A stretch of 6,938 nt of DNA, from assembly GCA_002299125.1 (NCBI GenBank), contig DBNU01000192.1, positions 1 through 6,938 of the forward strand, read 5' to 3'. The notes beneath the pieces were generated by a model that ran no database searches, had not been told where the DNA came from, and saw only the letters and a list, made by a program, of their open reading frames with translations. This DNA comes from Proteobacteria bacterium UBA664 (GTDB taxonomy: Bacteria; Pseudomonadota; Gammaproteobacteria; UBA7966). The position numbers and the translations under genes were made by a program. Shown here one piece after another: positions 1 through 5,850 of the stretch; the stretch's first letter is position 1, and each line of letters starts with the position of its first letter.

Positions 1-1874
1 ATGATGATATCGGCGTAGCGGGGCTTGAACGCGAGGGTGCCGGTATCCGCGTCGGGGACTTCCAGCAGTTCCAGCACATTCGGATAGCTGAGGTGCTGTG
101 GATGCCGGCCCGGTATGCGACCGAGCCAGACCCCCGTCTCCTGAAAGGCGGGTAGCTCAAGGTCAGCCTGTGTGCCGCGGATGTATGGGAGTAACGACAC
201 GCCATCCAGCGGCTGTGGTCCCGGCGGCTCGAGGCCGAGCAGGTCCAGCAGAGTGGGTACGACATCGATGGTCCGCACGATTCGATGCACCGGGCCGGCA
301 CCCTGCTCACGCGGATCCAGAATGAGCAAAGGCACCCGCGCGGAAGGGTCGCTGCCGAGCACGGTGTTGCCCTGGCCCCAGGTGTGATTCTCGAAGAAAT
401 CCGTGCCGTGGTCGCTGAAGATCACCACGATGGTCTCCTCGGCGATGCCGCTGGCATCGAGGTGCGCCAGGATGCGCGCGACCTCGGCATCGAAGCGTGC
501 GACACAGGCATCGTAGAGCTTCAGGATCTGTGGCACGTCGAAGCGGGAGCGTTCGGCCTCCTGCATCTCGATGATCTCCATCGGATCGGCCAGCCGCGAA
601 ACGACGAACTTCGAGTCGCCGTCGTATTCGGGTGTGGAGTAGCGCAGGTACCAGGGGTATTCCGAGCCGTAGGGCACATGGGTCGTGCCCATGAAGGTGG
701 TGAGCAGGAAGGGCTCACCCCGGGCGGCAAGGCGGTTGAGCGCGAGCAGGCTGCGGTCCCCGAGCTCGCGCGTGAGCGGTACCCCGGCAAGGTAGTAGAG
801 CTGCGGCAGGAAGGTGCGCCCGAAGCGGCTGTGGGTGAACAGCGTCAGGAAGAGACGCAGGTCCATCGGGCCCTGGCTCAGGTAGTACTTCAGGTTCCAC
901 TGGTCGCTCGGCAGATCGCATTCGTCGTAATGCAGGCGCAGCTTGCCGAGGTCAGCCCCCGACCAGTCCGACACGGCGACACTGCGATAGCCGCGCGCCT
1001 TGAGGATCTCGGGCAGACCCGGGGCCGCCAGTGCGGTCTCGCCGTCGGGGACGAAGTTCTCGCGGATCCCGTGGTGATGGGGCCACATGCCGGTGAGCAG
1101 GCTGGCGAGGCTCGGTGCGGTGCGCGCCAGCGGGACATAGCAGTTGGTGAACAGGGTGCCGCGAGCGGCGAGGGCGTCGATGCAGGGGGTCACATCCCGG
1201 TGATAACCGGCCGCCCCGAGACGATCGGCACGCAAGGTGTCGGCACCGATGAGCAGGATGTTGGGACGCCCATCCCGGCGCGGCCGGGCGTGACCGGGGC
1301 GGATGGGCGGTTGCCACATGCACCAGGCGAGGCCAGCGGCGACCGTTGCGCCCGCGAGCAAGAGCCCGACCGCCTCCGTCACGCGCCCCGCGGCAGCAAG
1401 ACGCCAGATGTTGGCGCAAAGGAGTGCCCCCGCCACCCCGGCGAGCGCGCCATCGAAGGCCCCGAGGAGTCCGGGAGAAAGCTGGCGCCAGAGGGGATAA
1501 AGCCGGTTGATGCGGTACTGCAGGGATACGGTGAGACTGCTCGGCGTGTACAACAGGGTGCGGCAGAAGGCGCGAAACACGCCGATGGCGAGGGCCAGCA
1601 GTCCGACGGCGAGGGAGGCCAGAAAGCTGGGTGCGCAGTCGACCAGGGCGCAGCCGAGATGCAGCAGGGCGACACCTGCCGCCGCGTGGGCGCTGGCAAC
1701 GATGAAGGCCCAGAAGGTCAGGATGAGGAGCCACAGCACCGCATGTCGGTGGAAGCGGCGGATCACTTCCTCTGGCACCCTCGGTCCACCACGGGTGTAG
1801 TGGATGACCGATTTGGTCAAGAGCAGCAGGGCGCAGACCGCACCGGGCAGCAGGGCTGCGAGTAGATGACTCAC
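1..1874 (-). CDS. Membrane-anchored sulfatase/phosphotransferase-superfamily protein, 3' end cut by window
   Basis: About 624 residues are visible with no in-frame stop, and the C-terminus runs off the left edge. The N-terminal third has about five hydrophobic segments (roughly residues 4-24, 45-74, 84-104, 136-155, 168-187), then a catalytic domain expected outside the cytoplasmic membrane. This domain has the alkaline-phosphatase-superfamily order: NILLIGADTLRAD (205-217), RTAPSLASLLTG (251-262), a WPHHHG stretch (264-269), SDHG (487-490), RVPLLI (513-518) and DVVPTLLDLLG (537-547). Likely metal ligands are D212, D488 and H489. The nucleophile position is Thr252, not the Cys/Ser that becomes formylglycine, and the CxPxR arginine is Leu256. 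Family members hydrolyse sulfate esters or transfer phosphoethanolamine/phosphoglycerol; Thr with five helices resembles the transferases, but many proteins annotated as sulfatase also have Thr here. Substrate unknown; modification of the locus's glycan or a lipid is inferred. The GTG start has AGGA ten bases upstream; the frame stays open further upstream without a convincing start. Confidence 0.88.
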   Translation of the reverse strand, partial: MSHLLAALLPGAVCALLLLTKSVIHYTRGGPRVPEEVIRRFHRHAVLWLLILTFWAFIVASAHAAAGVALLHLGCALVDCAPSFLASLAVGLLALAIGVFRAFCRTLLYTPSSLTVSLQYRINRLYPLWRQLSPGLLGAFDGALAGVAGALLCANIWRLAAAGRVTEAVGLLLAGATVAAGLAWCMWQPPIRPGHARPRRDGRPNILLIGADTLRADRLGAAGYHRDVTPCIDALAARGTLFTNCYVPLARTAPSLASLLTGMWPHHHGIRENFVPDGETALAAPGLPEILKARGYRSVAVSDWSGADLGKLRLHYDECDLPSDQWNLKYYLSQGPMDLRLFLTLFTHSRFGRTFLPQLYYLAGVPLTRELGDRSLLALNRLAARGEPFLLTTFMGTTHVPYGSEYPWYLRYSTPEYDGDSKFVVSRLADPMEIIEMQEAERSRFDVPQILKLYDACVARFDAEVARILAHLDASGIAEETIVVIFSDHGTDFFENHTWGQGNTVLGSDPSARVPLLILDPREQGAGPVHRIVRTIDVVPTLLDLLGLEPPGPQPLDGVSLLPYIRGTQADLELPAFQETGVWLGRIPGRHPQHLSYPNVLELLEVPDADTGTLAFKPRYADII

Positions 1875-1950
1875 GGGGTGCGTGTCCTGTGGGGTGGGCG
1901 GGGCCAGGTTGATGGCGGTCGGGTGTCGGCGACGACCAGCACATGATCCC
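1875..1950. other. 76-base intergenic gap before the sulfatase-like gene
   Basis: This is the only true gap between genes in the window. It holds the AGGA ribosome-binding site of the downstream gene and otherwise nothing I can identify. There is no hairpin followed by a T-run on the minus strand, so no intrinsic terminator is visible, and no clear promoter boxes are seen. An ATG at 1944 opens a long frame that is out of phase with the sulfatase-like protein and is treated as a shadow. Confidence 0.6.
1885..1888 (-). promoter_or_regulatory. Ribosome-binding site (AGGA) for the sulfatase-like gene
   Basis: AGGA on the minus strand sits ten bases before the GTG at 1874. The spacing is slightly long but is the best support for this start. 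The protein then begins directly with a hydrophobic segment, as expected for a membrane protein. Confidence 0.5.
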
Positions 1951-2787
1951 CTATCGTTCGCGGGCCAACAATCCACCGACCCTGCGGATTCCGCCTCGCC
2001 CGAGGCGTTGCCACAGGTTGGCGATGACATCGCGCCGGCACGCCTGATTGGCACCCAGCCACAGCTTGCGCACGAGCGCATCGGCGTCGTCACCGGCCTT
2101 GAGGGTAATGCGCCGGATGCGCCAGGGCCCGTCATCCGGATCGACCCGCCCCGCCCGGGTGGTACAGGCAGCGGTATAGCCGGCGGCCGCCACGGCGGCG
2201 ACCGTTTGCGCGGTGTGCCCGCCGTAGGGGTAGGCGAAGCTCAGCACCGGCCGGCCGAGCAGGTCCTCCAGCTCCTGCCGTGCCCCGGCGGTCTCATCGT
2301 CGAGTCGCGCCCCGCTCAGGCGCGTGAGGTCCGCATGGGTGCGCGAATGGGCCCCGATCTCCATGCCGCTGTCGGCAAGTTCCAGCAGCTCGCTGCGGGA
2401 CATCAAGGCCTGCTGGTCCGGTGGCAGTTGTTCCCAGGCGGCACGACCGCCGACGTGGGCGCTGGGCACGAACCAGGTGGCACAGAGCCCCGCCGCGTGC
2501 AGCAGCGGAAAGGCATGCGTGTGATTGTCGCGATAGCCGTCATCGAAGGTGAGGTAGAGCGCCGGCCCTGCGGTTGCCGTGCCGAGCTCACTCAGACAGC
2601 GGGTCGGCCAGTTCAGGCGCCGGAATACCTCGACGTGCGCGCGGAAGTGTCGGGCGTGCAGGGAGTAGGGGGCCGGTGCCGTGCGACCGGCCGGAGTGCC
2701 GTGATACATGAGCACGGTCGGGGCGCATCCCCCACGCGCGAGCCGAGCAAGCAGGATCCGGCTTGCGAATCCTGGACCGGGGTTCAC
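1951..2787 (-). CDS. Polysaccharide deacetylase (NodB homology domain), no signal peptide
   Basis: 278 residues with the signatures of carbohydrate esterase family 4. MYHGTP (27-32) opens the barrel. LTFDDGY (79-85) carries the presumed catalytic-base Asp82 and metal-ligand Asp83. EIGAHSRTHADL (143-154) supplies the metal ligands His147 and His151. FAYPYGG (184-190) is the motif near the substrate groove. Family enzymes use a divalent metal to remove N- or O-acetyl groups from amino-sugar polymers or intermediates. The N-terminus has no hydrophobic signal sequence or membrane segment, so a cytoplasmic enzyme acting on precursors or lipid-linked units is inferred; a periplasmic role is not supported. 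The GTG start overlaps the stop of the TPR gene as GTGA and lacks a strong ribosome-binding site, which suggests translational coupling. The substrate is not visible from sequence. The length and intact motifs indicate a functional gene. Confidence 0.92.
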   Translation of the reverse strand: MNPGPGFASRILLARLARGGCAPTVLMYHGTPAGRTAPAPYSLHARHFRAHVEVFRRLNWPTRCLSELGTATAGPALYLTFDDGYRDNHTHAFPLLHAAGLCATWFVPSAHVGGRAAWEQLPPDQQALMSRSELLELADSGMEIGAHSRTHADLTRLSGARLDDETAGARQELEDLLGRPVLSFAYPYGGHTAQTVAAVAAAGYTAACTTRAGRVDPDDGPWRIRRITLKAGDDADALVRKLWLGANQACRRDVIANLWQRLGRGGIRRVGGLLARER

Positions 2788-3542
2788 GGCGATGCGTCCG
2801 GACGCGCCTTGTCGACGGAGGCCTTGTCCGGGCCCGTTTCCGTGCCTGCAACCGGTGAGGTGCTGACGGCTGCCGTCTCCTTGCCGGCCTGTGGCGTGGT
2901 GCCCGAGCCCTGGGTTGCACCCTCCGCCGATTGCCCTTCAGCCGCGGCGACACCGTACTGCGCCATGAGCTTGCGCAGGCTGGGTGAGTTCGGTGCCACG
3001 CGCACGCCCTCGGCGATCACGCGTCGGGCCTGGTCCATGCGTCCCTCATCCCGGAGCATCCGCGCGAGTGCCCCGTAGGCTGGCCCGAATCCAGGATCGC
3101 GGGCGATGGCACGCTTGAAGTAGCTGGCGGCCTCGGCCTTCTCGTTCAGCATGAGATGCAGTTTGCCGCGCACGGTGAAGATCTCGGCGTAGAAGGGGAT
3201 GTCACCCTGGGCATGCGATTCCACGTAGGTGATCTCGCCGATGGCGGAACGCACGAGGCGCTTGCGCTCGGCCGGGTCAGGTTCGCGGGCCGCCATCCGG
3301 CGCTTGTGCAGGCCGAAGCAGTAGTGATGGATGTGGATGAAATTCGGACCGATGATCTCGTTCCAGCGGGCGAAGGCCTCGGGCCCGGCCTTTTCCAGGC
3401 GGGCGGCGCAGTAGGCGGGTAACTGCCGGAAATCGGCGGGCGTGCTCGGCAGGATGTCGGCCTGCCCCAGTGCCGGCAGGCAGCCGATGCAGGCCAGCAG
3501 TCTGACCAGCAGCCCGCGCAGGCGGGCGGATTGCGACGTCAT
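2784..3542 (-). CDS. Exported TPR protein with His/Cys signature, polysaccharide locus
   Basis: 252 residues. The start is ATG at 3542 because AAGGAG lies five bases upstream and the protein then begins with a Sec-like signal (charged RLRGLLVR, hydrophobic core about 11-25, probable cleavage after Ala28); the frame is open further upstream but only as a shadow of the glycosyltransferase gene. The mature part starts with LPAYCAARL (41-49), then a conserved-looking block FIHIHHYCFGLHKRR (68-82) rich in His and Cys. Residues about 117-197 form at least two tetratricopeptide repeats (for example AASYFKRAIARDPGFGPAYG, 138-157). From about 198 to the end is a low-complexity hydrophilic tail rich in Ala, Gly, Thr, Ser, Glu and Lys, probably disordered. 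TPR proteins mediate protein contacts, so a periplasmic scaffold or assembly role for the glycan machinery is inferred; no catalytic function is recognised. The LLAC run is a poor lipobox, so a lipoprotein is possible but less likely. It overlaps both neighbours by four bases. Confidence 0.85.
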   Translation of the reverse strand: MTSQSARLRGLLVRLLACIGCLPALGQADILPSTPADFRQLPAYCAARLEKAGPEAFARWNEIIGPNFIHIHHYCFGLHKRRMAAREPDPAERKRLVRSAIGEITYVESHAQGDIPFYAEIFTVRGKLHLMLNEKAEAASYFKRAIARDPGFGPAYGALARMLRDEGRMDQARRVIAEGVRVAPNSPSLRKLMAQYGVAAAEGQSAEGATQGSGTTPQAGKETAAVSTSPVAGTETGPDKASVDKARPDASP

Positions 3543-4858
3543 GGTGACTCCTTGGGGGACGTGCCCAGCAACTGATCGTAGATGGCCTGGATCCGGTCGG
3601 CATGGGTGGCGATCGCAAAGCGTGTCAGAGCGTGTTGCCGCGCGGCCTTGCCAAGGCGGCTGCCGAGGCCGGCTTCCGCGTGCAGGCGTTCGATGCAGGC
3701 GGCGAGTCCGGCGGCATCTCCGGGTGGGAAGAGCAAGGCCGTCTCGTCGTGGCGTGCCATCTCCAGCGCCCCACCGAAGGCAGGTGCCACCAGCGGACGC
3801 GCCATGGTCATGCTCTCGATGACCACCGTACCCAGTGGTTCGGGCTCGGTGGAGGCCGAGAGCACCACGTCGAGCCCGTTGTACACGCTTGGCATGTCGG
3901 TCTGGTGGCCGGCGAAGAGCACCCGCCCATCGAGGCCCTCGGCCGCGACACGCGCGCGCAGCTCGGCCGCGTAGTCCTGGCAGTCGGCGGGCGTGCTGCC
4001 GACGAACAGCAGTTTGAGGCGCGGAATGGCCGCGAGCAGACGCGGGGCGGCCTCGAGCAGCAGGCGTTGCCCCTTCCACGGGATGAGCAGTCCGACCAGC
4101 CCCACTGCAAAGTCATCGGCAGCCAGGCCCAGACGGCCGCGGAAGGCCGCACCGTCGGCCCGGAGATCCATGCGCTCGAGATCGATGCCGTCGTACACCA
4201 CCTGTCGGCGCTCGGCGGGCAGGCCGATGCGCTCGATACCAGCGTCGATCCAGTGCGAGACCGACACCGTTAAGCCGGGCAGGCGGTAGCAGGCGCGGGT
4301 CAGGGGGGAGTCATCGAGCACGCCGCGTATGTGGCATACCGAGGGCACGCCGAGCAGGCGTGCCACCAGCAGGGCCGCGCGGTTGCAGAGGGGTTCGTTG
4401 TTGGCGTGGATGAGATCCGGCCGCAGGCGCCGTGCGAGCCACCAGAGCTGAAGGAGCTGCGGCAGGAAGTTGCCGAGATCATCGACGCGCGCTGCGACCT
4501 GCGACAGCAGCCAGCGGATGAAGGGCGCACCCGCCCCGGGCAGCCGCGCCGCCAGCCCTTCGCGCAGGGCGCGGGTGTCGAGGCGCCGGTCCGGGACCAC
4601 CCACCAGGGCGCGTCCGCCTGCAATACCTGATATTCGGGACCGGTGCGGCCGGTGACGAGCAGCGGTGTGTAACGGTCGGGATCCAGATGCTGCACGAGG
4701 TGCCGCAGGCAGATGACGGCACCACCGAAGCCGATGCCGTTCTCGACATAGAGGACCCGGCGGGCCGCGACAGTGCCGCGAGGCGCGGATCGGCCGCTGG
4801 CGGCAGTGGTCGTGTGCGCCGGCGATGCGACTGGAGGGGAGGTGTCCGGCCGGTTCAT
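3539..4858 (-). CDS. Glycosyltransferase family 4 (GT-B fold)
   Basis: 439 residues, a normal length for a family 4 retaining transferase. The N-terminal Rossmann domain begins at RRVLYVENG (33-41) with the glycine-rich loop GFGGA (43-47); HANNE (151-155) and HIRG (176-179) follow. The C-terminal nucleotide-sugar domain contains VGLLIPWKG (255-263, Lys262 probably contacting the donor phosphates), LLFVGS, GHQTDMPSVY, and the E-x7-E element E340 to E348 followed by AFGGALEM. The enzyme should transfer a sugar from a nucleotide donor to a lipid-linked acceptor at the cytoplasmic face of the inner membrane; donor and acceptor cannot be read from sequence. The first 30 or so residues are a Ser/Thr/Pro/Ala-rich extension before the fold; no better start codon is seen downstream of it. 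The ATG overlaps the stop of the family 2 transferase gene as ATGA and lacks a clear ribosome-binding site, fitting coupled translation. Confidence 0.93.
   Translation of the reverse strand: MNRPDTSPPVASPAHTTTAASGRSAPRGTVAARRVLYVENGIGFGGAVICLRHLVQHLDPDRYTPLLVTGRTGPEYQVLQADAPWWVVPDRRLDTRALREGLAARLPGAGAPFIRWLLSQVAARVDDLGNFLPQLLQLWWLARRLRPDLIHANNEPLCNRAALLVARLLGVPSVCHIRGVLDDSPLTRACYRLPGLTVSVSHWIDAGIERIGLPAERRQVVYDGIDLERMDLRADGAAFRGRLGLAADDFAVGLVGLLIPWKGQRLLLEAAPRLLAAIPRLKLLFVGSTPADCQDYAAELRARVAAEGLDGRVLFAGHQTDMPSVYNGLDVVLSASTEPEPLGTVVIESMTMARPLVAPAFGGALEMARHDETALLFPPGDAAGLAACIERLHAEAGLGSRLGKAARQHALTRFAIATHADRIQAIYDQLLGTSPKESP
3548..3553 (-). promoter_or_regulatory. Ribosome-binding site (AAGGAG) for the TPR gene
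   Basis: A near-consensus AAGGAG lies five bases before the ATG at 3542. It is embedded in the Lys-Glu codons at the very end of the family 4 glycosyltransferase gene. It decides the TPR start against the longer open frame upstream. Confidence 0.85.
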
Positions 4859-5850
4859 GTGGCAAGCCCGCTCGGGGCGAGGAAGCGGCGCAGCCCACGC
4901 AGGAGGGGGGCAGGCAGGCCAGCCAACAGACGGTACTTCAATCCGCGGCGCGTCAGCCGGCTCGCCAGCCCCTCAGCCAGTGCCGCGCGCGCCAGTGCGA
5001 GTTCCCCACGGTCGAAGTGGAAGTAGCCGAGGTCGTTGCAGGCCTCGGCGATGAGGCGGTCCACGTCCACACCCTGTGGCCGGAGCGTCTCGCGTCCCCA
5101 GTCGGCCACTTCGCGCGCCACGGTGACGAGATCGACCAGCATCGCCCGGGTGGCGGCGGTGGCGTTTGCGCCGTGTTGCAGCCGGAGCATGTGCACCTTC
5201 GGCAGGCAGGTGATGGCACCCTGCGCCGCGATGCGGGTCCACAGGGCGAGGTCCTCGCCCCAACGGATGTGGGCCGGGAAGCCGCCGGCGGCGGTCAGGG
5301 CCGCACGTTGCACCAGCACGGTGCCGGTGGGGATGAAGTTCTTCTCAAGGAGCCGGCGCGCGGCCATGGGCAGCGGGGCACCGGCGAGGGCCTCAAAGCG
5401 TGCCAGCAGCCCGTGTTTCGCCAGCACCGATGGTGTGAGCACCTGCCCGTCCGGCAGGACCTCGCGCATGTCGGAGGCCACCAGCACGAGCTCCGGGTGG
5501 CGCGCGAGGGCGGCGAGCTGATCGGCGAGGCGATCCTCCGTCCAACTGTCGTCGGCATCGAGGAAGGCCACCCAGGTCCCCTGGGCGCGGGCGATGCCGT
5601 TGTTGCGCGCGGCGGCCGGACCGGCGTTGTCCTGGCGCAGGTATACGATGCCGGGGATCCGGGCCGCCACCGCCGGGGTGTCGTCGCGGGAGCCATCGTC
5701 CACCACGATGATTTCCCGCACCGGGAACGACTGGGCGCGCACGCTGGCAATGGCGGCCGGCAACCAGGCGGCGCTCTGGTAACTCGGGATGACGACAGAG
5801 ATGTCCGGATCCACGGTGTCGCACCGTGCTGGCCCGGTGGGTCGGGTCAT
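4855..5850 (-). CDS. Glycosyltransferase family 2 (GT-A fold)
   Basis: 331 residues from ATG 5850. The GT-A domain starts at ISVVIPSY (17-24), with VVDDGS (49-54) for the nucleotide, NAGPAAARNNG (75-85), and LDADD (97-101), the DxD-type metal site. A conserved GEDLALW (198-204) follows, with the acidic pair Glu199-Asp200, where the catalytic base is usually found. The C-terminal region (about 245-331) is helical, Ala/Leu/Arg-rich and resembles a TPR-like helical hairpin around LGYFHFDRGELALARAAL. The enzyme should be an inverting transferase that adds a sugar to a lipid-linked glycan intermediate at the cytoplasmic membrane; donor and acceptor are unknown. A longer in-frame start at 5955 is rejected because it lies inside the upstream gene and adds 35 Pro/Gly/Arg-rich residues before the fold. 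The chosen ATG overlaps the upstream stop as ATGA and has a G-rich ribosome-binding site. Confidence 0.93.
   Translation of the reverse strand: MTRPTGPARCDTVDPDISVVIPSYQSAAWLPAAIASVRAQSFPVREIIVVDDGSRDDTPAVAARIPGIVYLRQDNAGPAAARNNGIARAQGTWVAFLDADDSWTEDRLADQLAALARHPELVLVASDMREVLPDGQVLTPSVLAKHGLLARFEALAGAPLPMAARRLLEKNFIPTGTVLVQRAALTAAGGFPAHIRWGEDLALWTRIAAQGAITCLPKVHMLRLQHGANATAATRAMLVDLVTVAREVADWGRETLRPQGVDVDRLIAEACNDLGYFHFDRGELALARAALAEGLASRLTRRGLKYRLLAGLPAPLLRGLRRFLAPSGLAT

Noticed and set aside
285..1865. 526-codon plus-strand open frame
   Set aside because: It is antisense to the sulfatase-like gene, whose translation shows catalytic motifs in order. The plus-strand product is a Gly/Ala/Gln/Glu/Arg-rich composition without a recognisable domain, typical of GC-rich shadow frames.
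952..1944. 330-codon minus-strand frame starting with ATG at 1944
   Set aside because: It overlaps the sulfatase-like gene in another frame and gives a Pro/Arg/Ser-rich product with no motifs. The GTG at 1874 in the correct frame explains the region.
1882..3078. 398-codon plus-strand open frame
   Set aside because: It is antisense to the deacetylase and the end of the TPR gene, and its product has no domain signature.
3543..4079. 179-codon N-terminal extension of the TPR gene
   Set aside because: The extension is an out-of-frame shadow of the family 4 transferase. A strong ribosome-binding site and a signal peptide place the start at 3542.
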